In this document: positions 1 through 6,682 of the stretch, piece after piece
How the letters are laid out: every line of letters begins with the position of its first letter
How positions within the stretch are numbered: the stretch's first letter is position 1
NCBI GenBank assembly: GCA_910587905.1
Contig: CAJUOF010000007.1
Location: 1-12,223, forward strand
DNA length: 12,223 nt
From: an uncultured Lachnospiraceae bacterium
Lineage (GTDB): Bacteria; Bacillota_A; Clostridia; Lachnospirales; Lachnospiraceae
Direction: 5' to 3'
Position numbers and translations under genes: made by a program
The notes under the pieces: model-generated
Database searches by the model: none
What the model was told of the DNA's origin: nothing
What the model saw: only the letters and a program-made list of their open reading frames with translations

Positions 1-24
1 TCCGAGAGCGCCCATAAGCGGCAT

Positions 25-522
25 TTAAAGCGTCAGCGCCTCCGCCAGCGCCAGGATCGTTAAGGACTGGCCATAGGCCATGGGGGCAATCAGGATATTC
101 TTATAATGCTCCGCATTATACCCCATCCCCGTTCCGCCGGATACGTTTAACACCGTCCCGTCCTCGTCGATATTCTCCAAAATCCCCTGGACGGCCTTAA
201 TCACACAGGGCAGGTAGGAATCATCCAGGATCCCGTAGCGTATCCCCTTAATCATCCCTGCGGTAATGGCCGCCGTACCGGAAGTTTCCAAATAACTGGT
301 GCTGTCTAAAAGCACCGTATGCCACAGGCCGCTTGCCGGATCCTGCAGGGCTTTCAGCTTTGCCACCTGAGCCTTGTACGTGTCAATAATAAAGGTTTTT
401 AGCCCTGCGTTCATGGTTCCCTGGAACATATCAATATAGTCAAGGATCCCTAAAGTAAACCAGCTGTTGCCCCTGCACCAGAAGATCCCGCCGAAGTTAT
501 TGTACTCGTTAAACGTCCAGCC
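25..522 (-). pseudogene. GH105 unsaturated rhamnogalacturonyl hydrolase, C-terminal fragment
   Basis: The family (YteR/YesR type) removes the unsaturated galacturonyl residue from pectin-derived rhamnogalacturonan oligosaccharides in the cytoplasm. The minus-strand frame is open well above the first ATG (427-429) and reads GWTFNEYNNFGGIFWCRGNSW and on to a stop at 25-27. Visible family motifs are the WxRGNxW segment (460-480), the LETSGTAAI segment, the NVSGGTGMGY segment and the terminal MAYGQSLTILALAEAL helix. About 165 residues remain of a family usually near 350-380. Homology stops at codon 520-522 (Gly of the HGW motif); the conserved His before it is replaced by unrelated codons, and transposon-like sequence begins there. 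The N-terminal half, with start codon and promoter, is missing, so I call it a 5'-truncated pseudogene. The family call is from remembered motifs. Confidence 0.72.
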
Positions 523-524
523 AA

Positions 525-683
525 GAATGTGCTGAGACCGCCGCGTCGCCGCCCGATATGGTAAAGACTGTTGGCGGCACGACCTTTGATATTTATTTTC
601 ATTTCAGCCAAACCAGCCGGGAAACCTTCACTGACAAGGTGCTGCGCCTTATTCAACCCGACACTGTAACCTCGGAAAAATAA
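525..683 (+). pseudogene. TnpW-like transposon-encoded protein, 3' remnant
   Basis: An open plus-strand frame with no proper start reads ETAASPPDMVKTVGGTTF and then DIYFHFSQTSRETFTDKVLR, ending LIQPDTVTSEK and TAA (681-683). This resembles the small TnpW family carried by Tn4451-like and related integrative elements of Clostridia, whose members have a 'V(K)xIGxTTYxVxVHFSxTSxExxxDKIxRLI' core. Function of the family is unknown to me. The only ATG (558) lies inside the conserved part and has no ribosome site, so the 5' end is lost at the junction with the GH105 fragment. The downstream neighbour is a decayed IS3-type element. The assignment rests on remembered family pattern only. Confidence 0.6.
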
Positions 684-732
684 TTGACTTTTTCTCTATC
701 CTTATTGACAAGACCGAAGTGCGATACTAAAG

Positions 733-762
733 TTGTAACGGGAGTGGCTAAGGAGATATAAT
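733..762 (+). promoter_or_regulatory. Candidate sigma-A promoter of the IS remnant
   Basis: TTGTAA (733-738), an 18-bp spacer and a perfect TATAAT (757-762) lie 28 bp upstream of the orfA ATG, followed by a GGAAAGAGG ribosome site. If still active it would transcribe the broken transposase and could read on into the aph-like gene at 1459, since no terminator is visible in between. A TTGACA at 705-710 is present too but is poorly placed for a -10. Confidence 0.45.
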
Positions 763-790
763 CTAAAATACAAGGAAAGAGGTACTCATT

Positions 791-985
791 ATGTCACAAA
801 ACTACACTCCTGAATTTAAAAAGAAGATTGTCCGCCTTCATGAGGAAGAGGGACGAACCTACAAAAGAAGGAAAATCTCCGTTTGAGAAAGGAACTGGAG
901 GAGACGAGAAAGGAGAATCTCTTCCTACGCCAAGGGCGGGCAGCGCCAAAAAAGCAGCGGCATTCTTTGCAAAGGAAATCAATGA
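791..985 (+). pseudogene. IS3-family transposase OrfA, broken
   Basis: OrfA is the helix-turn-helix DNA-binding subunit of the IS3 transposase. The start reads MSQNYTPEFKKKIVRLHEEEGRTYK, preceded by GGAAAGAGG. After that the frame shifts and stops at 884-886. The C-terminal part resumes one frame over as KENLRLRKELEETRKENLFL (868-927), a leucine-zipper-like stretch. It then shifts again after an extra 20 bases (928-947, flanked by CGCCAA repeats) and continues as KKAAAFFAKEI. The helix-turn-helix core between RTYK and KENL is deleted. No functional protein can be made. The family assignment is firm from the two conserved blocks. Confidence 0.75.
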
Positions 986-1000
986 GAGGCTCATTGATTT

Positions 1001-1462
1001 ATGGACGATTATCAAGCGGAATTCGGCGTCCGCTGGCTGTTGCGGCGGCTGGCGCTCTGCCCCAATGCATACTATAACTACCGGAAACACCGGAAGGCGG
1101 ATTATTATACCCAGAAAGCAAAAGTCCAGGAGCAGATCAGGGACATCTGCCACGCGCACAACGGTGTGGACGGCTACCGCGGCATGACTGTCTATCTAAA
1201 GCGCGAGGAACATGGTTACAGTGCTGCGACTATCCATAAATACATGAACGTGGAGATGGGGTCGCGTTCCATCGGCCGTCCCAAAAAGCCGGGGGCAAGG
1301 CCCGGGAAGCCCCACAAAGTGTTTGAAAACCGGCTGAAGCAGGATTTCGATAAATTTTCATGCACAAATGTTACAAAACAGCTTGACCACTATGGGCCCA
1401 AAGGAAACGTGTCGGCAAAGCTGACGGGGCCTTGCACGATTATCCAGGGGGGAGGAACATGA
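1001..1462 (+). pseudogene. IS3-family transposase OrfB, N-terminal fragment with foreign tail
   Basis: OrfB carries the integrase catalytic core of IS3 elements. Residues 1-116 are typical: MDDYQAEFGVRWLLRRLAL, CPNAYYNYRKHRKADY, HNGVDGYRGM, YSAATIHKYMN and the RPKKPG..KPHKVFENRLKQDF segment. Similarity then ends at about base 1348. The remaining 37 codons (from DKFSCTN) are unrelated read-through sequence, and the DDE domain that would follow is absent. The frame closes at TGA 1460-1462, which overlaps the ATG of the aph-like gene (1459-1461). It is a dead fragment as a transposase, but its translation could deliver ribosomes to the next gene. Confidence 0.75.
1394..1431 (+). other. Structured leader segment before the aph-like gene
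   Basis: GGCCC (1395-1399) can pair with GGGCC (1427-1431), enclosing a second stem GTCGG (1411-1415) / CTGAC (1421-1425) with a CAAAG loop. TGGGCCCA (1393-1400) is also an 8-bp palindrome. The fold lies 27 bases before the aph start and does not run into a T-tract, so it is not an ordinary terminator. I do not recognise it as a known riboswitch. It may be chance structure. Confidence 0.3.
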
Positions 1463-2253
1463 ACCTTAAACCGATTAAGCGGAACATAGAGACCTATCCC
1501 GAGACCGTGGTAAACTACATGAAGGATTCTGTACTTTATGATAGTAGTTCTTCGTCTCAGGCCAGAGTGATCTTTATCGATAAAGACAAGGGCTATTTCC
1601 TGAAAGAGGCCGCGGAAGGGACGCTGAGAGTCGAAGCGTTGATGACCGCATATATGCATTCTTTGGGATTATCGGAGGAAGTGCTGTATTATGGTTCGCT
1701 CCACGGAAAGGACTATCTCTTGAGCAGAAAAATCCGGGGAGAGGATTGTACCCATTCGGATTATCTGGCAGAACCCAAAAGACTGTGCGATACCACGGCC
1801 ACGCTGCTGCGGGAATTGCATGAGACGGACGGGAAAGGCTGCCCGGTGCAGAACAGGATCCTGACATATACGGAAACGGTAACGCGTGGGTTTGATATGA
1901 AGAGTTATGAGGCTGACCTGTTTGAAGGGATTTGGGAATTTGCGTCTTTTTCAGATGCCAAACGCGCGGCGAAGGAGGGGATTGCACTGTTAAAAAAGGA
2001 AGTCCTCCTTCATGGGGATTATTGCCTGCCCAACGTCATTCTGGATCACTGGAAGTTTTCGGGTTATATCGACCTTGGCTGCGGCGGGATCGGAGACCGG
2101 CACATTGACCTGGTCTGGGGGATCTGGACGCTTAAATTTAATCTTGGAACCGCAGAGTACACGGACCGTTTCATGGATGCCTATGGGAGAGACCGGATCG
2201 AACCGGAAAAGCTGCGGATGGTTGCGGCCATGGAGATGATCGGCGGGGAGTGA
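1459..2253 (+). CDS. Aminoglycoside phosphotransferase family kinase, APH(3')-like
   Basis: This is a 264-residue protein of the APH/choline-kinase-like fold, which transfers a phosphate from ATP to a hydroxyl of a small molecule; APH(3') enzymes inactivate kanamycin-type aminoglycosides in the cytoplasm. Visible marks: the ATP-lysine region GYFLKEA (K49), the Brenner loop LLHGDYCLPN (H185, catalytic D187, N192), FSGYIDLG (D205, metal) and GIGDRHIDL (D213). The HGDxCLPN and FSGxIDxG spacing is especially close to APH(3') enzymes. The length matches the family (about 250-270). The ATG at 1459 follows GGGGGGAGG by 4 bases and was preferred over the in-frame ATG at 1432, which lacks a ribosome site. 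It is flanked upstream by mobile-element debris, suggesting acquisition. The substrate is unproven; other APH-fold kinases act on other compounds. Confidence 0.8.
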   Translation: MNLKPIKRNIETYPETVVNYMKDSVLYDSSSSSQARVIFIDKDKGYFLKEAAEGTLRVEALMTAYMHSLGLSEEVLYYGSLHGKDYLLSRKIRGEDCTHSDYLAEPKRLCDTTATLLRELHETDGKGCPVQNRILTYTETVTRGFDMKSYEADLFEGIWEFASFSDAKRAAKEGIALLKKEVLLHGDYCLPNVILDHWKFSGYIDLGCGGIGDRHIDLVWGIWTLKFNLGTAEYTDRFMDAYGRDRIEPEKLRMVAAMEMIGGE

Positions 2254-2437
2254 GGGCCTAAATGAATGCTTCGGTGGAGCTAAAGAAAGATGGTTTATTA
2301 TGAACGGTAGGAAAGAGAAGATATTTCGCCACGGAAAGCAAATCAGTAAAAATATCAGTCATATTAATAAAAAATCGTGAATTATTTGTTTTCATTTACA
2401 AAAATCAAATGAAGACATTTTTTTGTCGGGGAATCCC

Positions 2438-2451
2438 GTTAAACATTTAAC
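2438..2451. promoter_or_regulatory. Candidate Rex (NADH/NAD+ sensor) operator
   Basis: GTTAA-N4-TTAAC is a perfect dyad matching the core of the Rex operator known from Firmicutes and other bacteria (TTGTTAA-N4-TTAACAA). The outer bases (CC on the left, TA on the right) fit less well. It lies about 70 bp upstream of the -10 box of the hydrogenase operon. Rex represses fermentative NADH-oxidising genes when NADH is low, which fits an NADH-linked hydrogenase. The distance is larger than for a simple blocking site, so either another start site exists or it acts at a distance. Confidence 0.5.
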
Positions 2452-2498
2452 TAAATCTCGCCATTTTTGTTTTTTTGCATATACTTTGTAAAATTTCG

Positions 2499-2527
2499 TT
2501 GTATAAAATGCCTGAAAATGCTATAAT
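2499..2527 (+). promoter_or_regulatory. Extended -10 promoter of the hydCBA operon
   Basis: TATAAT (2522-2527) is perfect and preceded by TG one base upstream (TGCTATAAT, 2519-2527), an extended -10. The best -35 at 17-bp spacing is the weak TTGTAT (2499-2504), consistent with extended -10 promoters. Transcription would start near 2534, giving a leader of about 44 bases with AAGGAGG before the hydC ATG. Confidence 0.65.
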
Positions 2528-2577
2528 GGTATTACTTGGGTATACGGAATGCACAAAACGAAAAGGAGGAAAAACGA

Positions 2578-3054
2578 ATGCTGGAACAGTCTTATTTTAG
2601 TAAGACGGACGAGATCATTGAGCATTATGGGCGAGGGGCCAGCTCATTGATTCCGATCATGCAGGACATCCAGGCGGAGTACCGCTATCTTCCCGGGGAG
2701 CTTTTGACCTATGTGGCGAAAGAGATTGGGATCACCGAGGCAAAAGCGTACAGTGTGGCAACCTTTTACGAGAACTTTTCCTTTGAGGCAAAGGGAAAAT
2801 ACGTCATCAAGGTCTGCGACGGCACTGCCTGCCATGTTCGGAAGTCCACGCCGGTGCTGGAAGCGCTCTGGAAGGAGCTGGGACTCAGCAAGAAGAAGCA
2901 CACGACGGATGACATGCTGTTCACGGTAGAGACGGTATCCTGTCTCGGGGCCTGCGGACTGGCGCCGACCATGATGGTGAACGAAGAGGTTTATCCGTCC
3001 ATGACACCCGAAAAGGCACTTGCAGTAATTGAAGAATTGAGAGGTAAAGGCTGA
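2578..3054 (+). CDS. hydC: NuoE/HndA-like [2Fe-2S] subunit of [FeFe]-hydrogenase
   Basis: This is a small electron-transfer subunit of the NAD-linked hydrogenase complex (HydC in Thermotoga/Acetobacterium, HndA in Desulfovibrio), homologous to complex I NuoE. It has 158 residues: a helical N-terminal part with the family pattern IPIMQDIQAEYRYLP and YSVATFYENF, then a thioredoxin-like [2Fe-2S] domain. Cluster ligands are C80 and C85 (CDGTAC) and C122 and C126 (CLGAC), all present. The start ATG 2578 lies 6 bases after AAGGAGG; an upstream in-frame TTG (2536) would put this ribosome site inside the gene. The stop TGA shares one base with the ATG of hydB, so translation is probably coupled. It is cytoplasmic and works with HydB and HydA. 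Confidence 0.93.
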   Translation: MLEQSYFSKTDEIIEHYGRGASSLIPIMQDIQAEYRYLPGELLTYVAKEIGITEAKAYSVATFYENFSFEAKGKYVIKVCDGTACHVRKSTPVLEALWKELGLSKKKHTTDDMLFTVETVSCLGACGLAPTMMVNEEVYPSMTPEKALAVIEELRGKG

Positions 3055-4940
3055 TGATCAAAAATAAAGATGATTTATCGCAGGTACGCGAAGCGGCCAA
3101 AAATCAGATGGATGCCTATGACTGCAGGATACTTGTCTGTTCCGGAACCGGATGTATTGCCACAGGTTCGGCGAAGATTTATGAAGAATTCAAAGAACTG
3201 ACCAAGGATACACCTGGAGTCGTTTTGGATTTCGCGCCCCACGACGAGGGGGAGCATACCCACGTGGGCGTGAAGAAGACCGGATGTCAGGGCTTCTGCG
3301 AGCTGGGCCCCCTGGTCCGGATCCAGAAGGGTGACGAGGTCATCCAGTACGTGAAGGTACAGAGGGAGGACTGCAAGGAGATTTTCGAGCAGACCGTTCT
3401 CGGCGAGGAAGTGGTGGAGAGGCTGCTCTACACCAAGAAGGACGTCCATTACCGCCATCCGGAGGACATTCCCTTCATGGCGAAGCAGACCAGGATCGTC
3501 CTGGAAAACTGCGGCCGGGTGGATGCGGAATCCCTGGACGAGTATATCGCGGCGGGCGGCTTTAGGGCTCTGGAGAAGTCCATGTTTGAGATGACCAGGG
3601 ACGAAGTGATCGACGAAGTGGACCGGTCGGGCTTAAGGGGCCGGGGCGGCGGCGGATTCCCCTGCGGAAGAAAATGGAAACAGGTGGCGAGACAGAAGGA
3701 GACCACCAGATACGTGGTCTGTAACGGCGACGAGGGCGATCCCGGGGCCTTCATGGACGGTTCCGTGATGGAAGGAGATCCCTTCAAGCTGATCGAGGGC
3801 ATGATGATCGCCGCCTATGCGGTGCAGTCCACCGACGGTTACATCTATGTCCGTGCGGAGTATCCCATGTCCGTGGCCAGGCTGCGCCACGCCATCGGCC
3901 AGATGGAAGAGCGGGGTCTGCTGGGCGACAACATCCTGGGTACGGATTTCTCCTTCCGCTTACATATCAACCGGGGCGCCGGCGCATTCGTCTGCGGCGA
4001 GGGCTCCGCACTGACGGCCTCCATCGAGGGCAACCGCGGCATGCCCAGGGTGAAGCCTCCGAGAACCGTGGAAAAGGGACTCTGGGAGAAGCCCACCGTA
4101 TTAAATAATGTAGAAACCTATGCCAACGTGCCCAAGATCATTCTTCAGGGCGCAGACTGGTATCGGACCATCGGCACGGAGGGAAGCCCGGGAACGAAGA
4201 CCTTCTCCCTGACCGGTTCCATTGAAAACACCGGACTGATCGAGGTTCCCATGGGAAGCACCCTCCGGGAGATCATCTTCGACATCGGCGGCGGACTGAA
4301 GAACGGCGCCGAGTTCAAGGCCGTTCAGATCGGCGGTCCTTCCGGCGGATGCCTGACGGAGAAGCACTTGGATGAGCCACTGGATTTTGATTCTGTGAAG
4401 AAATTCAACGCCATCGTCGGTTCCGGCGGCATGGTGGTCATGGACACCAACACCTGCATGGTCGAGGTGGCCAGGTTCTTCATGAGCTTTACCCAGAGAG
4501 AGTCCTGCGGAAAGTGCGTCCCCTGTAGGGAGGGCACCAAGCGCATGCTGGAGATTTTGGAGAAGATCGTGGCCGGCAAAGGCGAGCTGGAGGATCTGGA
4601 CCGCCTGGAGGAGCTGGCGAACATGATCCGCAGCATGGCTCTCTGCGGCCTCGGAAAGAGCGCGCCCCTTCCGGTCATCAGCACCTTGAATACCTTCCGG
4701 GACGAGTACGTGGAGCACATCGTGGAGAAGAAATGCCAGGCGAAGGTCTGCCAGGCGATGCGCCGCTTCGTGATCAATCCGGAATACTGCAAGGGCTGTG
4801 GGAAGTGCGCGAAGAACTGCCCGACCGGAGCCATCACCGGTGTTCGCAAGGAATGTTATCATATTAACCCGAAGCTTTGTATCAAGTGTTCCGCATGTAA
4901 GGATAACTGCGCATTTGATGCCGTTTATATTGAGGAATAG
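3054..4940 (+). CDS. hydB: NuoF-like NADH-binding flavoprotein subunit of [FeFe]-hydrogenase
   Basis: This flavin and iron-sulfur subunit of electron-bifurcating hydrogenases contains the FMN and NAD(H) site. Order along 628 residues: an N-terminal thioredoxin-like [2Fe-2S] domain (C29, C34, C78, C82); the NuoF core with the glycine-rich RGRGGGGFPCGRKWK (196-209), CNGDEGDPGAF (223-233) and GAFVCGEGSAL (310-320); the SLBB region; a [4Fe-4S] site CGKCVPC with C485, C488, C491 and C531; and a C-terminal two-cluster ferredoxin (C579/582/585/589 and C609/612/615/619). The N-terminal domain that is a separate protein (HndB) in Desulfovibrio is fused here, as in Thermotoga HydB. The usual GEETAL is GEGSAL here. 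The start overlaps the hydC stop by one base; hydA follows after 11 bases. Confidence 0.93.
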   Translation: MIKNKDDLSQVREAAKNQMDAYDCRILVCSGTGCIATGSAKIYEEFKELTKDTPGVVLDFAPHDEGEHTHVGVKKTGCQGFCELGPLVRIQKGDEVIQYVKVQREDCKEIFEQTVLGEEVVERLLYTKKDVHYRHPEDIPFMAKQTRIVLENCGRVDAESLDEYIAAGGFRALEKSMFEMTRDEVIDEVDRSGLRGRGGGGFPCGRKWKQVARQKETTRYVVCNGDEGDPGAFMDGSVMEGDPFKLIEGMMIAAYAVQSTDGYIYVRAEYPMSVARLRHAIGQMEERGLLGDNILGTDFSFRLHINRGAGAFVCGEGSALTASIEGNRGMPRVKPPRTVEKGLWEKPTVLNNVETYANVPKIILQGADWYRTIGTEGSPGTKTFSLTGSIENTGLIEVPMGSTLREIIFDIGGGLKNGAEFKAVQIGGPSGGCLTEKHLDEPLDFDSVKKFNAIVGSGGMVVMDTNTCMVEVARFFMSFTQRESCGKCVPCREGTKRMLEILEKIVAGKGELEDLDRLEELANMIRSMALCGLGKSAPLPVISTLNTFRDEYVEHIVEKKCQAKVCQAMRRFVINPEYCKGCGKCAKNCPTGAITGVRKECYHINPKLCIKCSACKDNCAFDAVYIEE

Positions 4941-4951
4941 GGGGGACAGAT

Positions 4952-6649
4952 ATGGGTACGATCACAATTGACGGCAGAAAAGTAGAATTTACCGATGAAA
5001 AGAATGTCCTGTCTATTATCCGGAAAGCGGGGATCGACATTCCGACCCTCTGCTATCATTCCGAGCTTTCCACCTTCGGCGCCTGCCGTCTGTGTACGGT
5101 GGAGGATGACAGGGGAAGGACCTTCGCGTCCTGCTCGGAGGAGCCCAGGGACGGGATGGTCATTTACACCAACACGGGAAAGCTGAAAAAGTACCGGAAG
5201 ATGATCATCGAGCTTTTGCTGGCGGCCCACTGCAGGGACTGCACCACCTGCGTGAAGAATGACAACTGCAACCTTCTGGAGCTGGCACGCCGGTTCGGTG
5301 TGAGCGAGGTCCGGTTCCAGAATTACAGGGAGGAGCGCCCTCTGGATTTCAGTTCTCCTTCCATTGTACGCGATCCCAACAAGTGCATCCTCTGCGGCAA
5401 CTGCGTCCGGGTCTGCAGCGAGCTGCAGGGCGTCGGCGCCCTGGGCTTTGCCCACCGTGGCTCCGAGGCCATGGTTATGCCGGCCTTTGACCGGGAGATC
5501 GCAACCACGGACTGCGTCAACTGCGGCCAGTGCCGGGTGTTCTGTCCCACCGGGGCCATCAGCATCCGGGACAATCAGGAAGAAGTATGGGCCGCTCTGG
5601 CGGATCCCACGGTGCGGGTAGTGGCCCAGGTGGCCCCCGCCGTCCGGGTGGCGGTGGGAGATGCCTTCGGCCTTACGAAAGGCAAGAGCGTCATGGGCAA
5701 GATCGTCAATGTCCTTCACCGGATGGGCTTTGACGAGGTCTATGACACCACCTTCAGCGCGGACCTTACGATCATGGAAGAGTCGGCGGAGTTTTTGGAC
5801 CGGGTGAAAAACGGCGGGACGCTGCCGCTCCTCACCTCCTGCTGTCCGGCGTGGGTGAAGTTCGTGGGCGAGCAGTTCCCCGACTTTAAGGACAACGTCT
5901 CCACCTGCCGTTCCCCTCAGGGAATGCTGTCGGCGGTGGTGAAGGAATATTTCAGGGATCCGGAAAAGGCAGAAGGAAAGAAGACGGTCATGGTCTCCTT
6001 CATGCCCTGTACGGCAAAGAAGATGGAGGCGAAGCGGGCCAACAGCTACACGGAAGGCGAGATCGACACGGATTACGTGATCACGACCACGGAGCTCATC
6101 AAGATGATCCGCACCACCGGCATTGATTTTGCGGAACTGGAGTCGGAAGCTTCCGACATTCCCTTCGGATTCGGCTCCGGCGGCGGCGTGATCTTCGGCG
6201 TGACCGGCGGCGTGACCGAGGCCGTGATCAGACGCCTGGCCCCCGACCACAGCAAAGAGACCATGGACAGCATCGCCGAGTGCGGCGTCCGTCAGGAAGG
6301 CTTTATCAAGGAATTCTCGATTCCTTATGACGGGATGGACGTGAAGATCTGCGTCGTCAGCGGCCTGGCCAACGCCAGGACCGTCATGGAGCAGGTGAAG
6401 AGCGGCGAGAAGGAATTCCACCTGATCGAAGTCATGGCCTGCCGGAGGGGCTGCGTCATGGGCGGCGGACAGCCCAGGCTGGCGGGTCTCAAGGACAAGG
6501 GTGCCAGGGCGGAAGGCATCTATAAGGCGGATAACGTCTCCGTGGTGAAGAAGTGCGACGAGAACCCGATGATTGTATCTTTGTACGAGGGATTCTTAAA
6601 AGGCAAGGAGCACAAGCTGCTCCACAATGAGACCTTCTGTTCTTCCTAG
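4952..6649 (+). CDS. hydA: [FeFe]-hydrogenase catalytic subunit
   Basis: It reduces protons to H2 (or the reverse) at the H-cluster; in the trimer the electrons come jointly from NADH and reduced ferredoxin. The 565 residues hold an N-terminal [2Fe-2S] domain (C34, C45, C48, C61), a His-Cys [4Fe-4S] site (H93, C97, C100, C106) and two ferredoxin clusters (C145/148/151/155 and C188/191/194/198). The H-domain motifs are L1 TSCCPAW (295-301; C297 proton relay, C298 ligand), L2 MPCTAKK (C353) and L3 MACRRGC (C497, C501) followed by GGGQP. All four H-cluster ligands and the acidic proton-path region (IMEESAEF, 274-281) are intact. There is no C-terminal [2Fe-2S] extension as in Thermotoga HydA. 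The start follows GGGGGGA. The maturases HydE, HydF and HydG are not in the window. Confidence 0.96.
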   Translation: MGTITIDGRKVEFTDEKNVLSIIRKAGIDIPTLCYHSELSTFGACRLCTVEDDRGRTFASCSEEPRDGMVIYTNTGKLKKYRKMIIELLLAAHCRDCTTCVKNDNCNLLELARRFGVSEVRFQNYREERPLDFSSPSIVRDPNKCILCGNCVRVCSELQGVGALGFAHRGSEAMVMPAFDREIATTDCVNCGQCRVFCPTGAISIRDNQEEVWAALADPTVRVVAQVAPAVRVAVGDAFGLTKGKSVMGKIVNVLHRMGFDEVYDTTFSADLTIMEESAEFLDRVKNGGTLPLLTSCCPAWVKFVGEQFPDFKDNVSTCRSPQGMLSAVVKEYFRDPEKAEGKKTVMVSFMPCTAKKMEAKRANSYTEGEIDTDYVITTTELIKMIRTTGIDFAELESEASDIPFGFGSGGGVIFGVTGGVTEAVIRRLAPDHSKETMDSIAECGVRQEGFIKEFSIPYDGMDVKICVVSGLANARTVMEQVKSGEKEFHLIEVMACRRGCVMGGGQPRLAGLKDKGARAEGIYKADNVSVVKKCDENPMIVSLYEGFLKGKEHKLLHNETFCSS

Positions 6650-6682
6650 AATAGAAGCGGATGTCTCCCGGATAAAAGTGAC

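Larger units (their letters stand above)
690..1348 (+). mobile_element. Decayed IS3-family (IS150-like) insertion sequence
   Basis: This stretch contains recognisable orfA and orfB pieces of an IS3-family element with at least three lesions. There is an internal deletion in orfA after codon 25, about 20 extra bases at 928-947, and loss of everything after orfB codon 116, including the DDE catalytic core. The left boundary is uncertain: the TnpW remnant stops at 683 and the element's promoter lies at 733-762. The right boundary is set where transposase similarity stops (about 1348). No terminal inverted repeat or target duplication could be paired, as expected if the right end is deleted. It should be immobile. 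Confidence 0.7.
2254..2577. other. Intergenic control region between aph-like gene and hyd operon
   Basis: These 324 bases hold no convincing gene. A 26-codon frame from ATG 2301 lacks a ribosome site. No terminator follows the aph-like gene. The second half is very AT-rich and contains a string of dyads: TTCATTT (2391-2397) / AAATGAA (2407-2413), GACA (2414-2417) / TGTC (2424-2427), CGGG (2427-2430) / CCCG (2435-2438), the Rex-like palindrome at 2438-2451 and the promoter ending at 2527. The density of dyads suggests a multi-input control region for the hydrogenase operon. Confidence 0.5.

Noticed and set aside
1394..1431. Possible c-di-GMP (GEMM) or other known riboswitch before the aph-like gene
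   Set aside because: Only loose similarity in a GGAAAC and GCAAAG word; the conserved GEMM core and its spacing are not present.
2301..2381. A 26-codon frame after the aph-like gene
   Set aside because: No ribosome site, lysine-rich AT-biased composition and no recognisable family.
4925..6421. A 498-codon open frame antisense to hydA
   Set aside because: It mirrors the codon structure of a GC-rich real gene, has a His/Leu/Asp-rich composition without domains, and hydA on the other strand has every cofactor motif.
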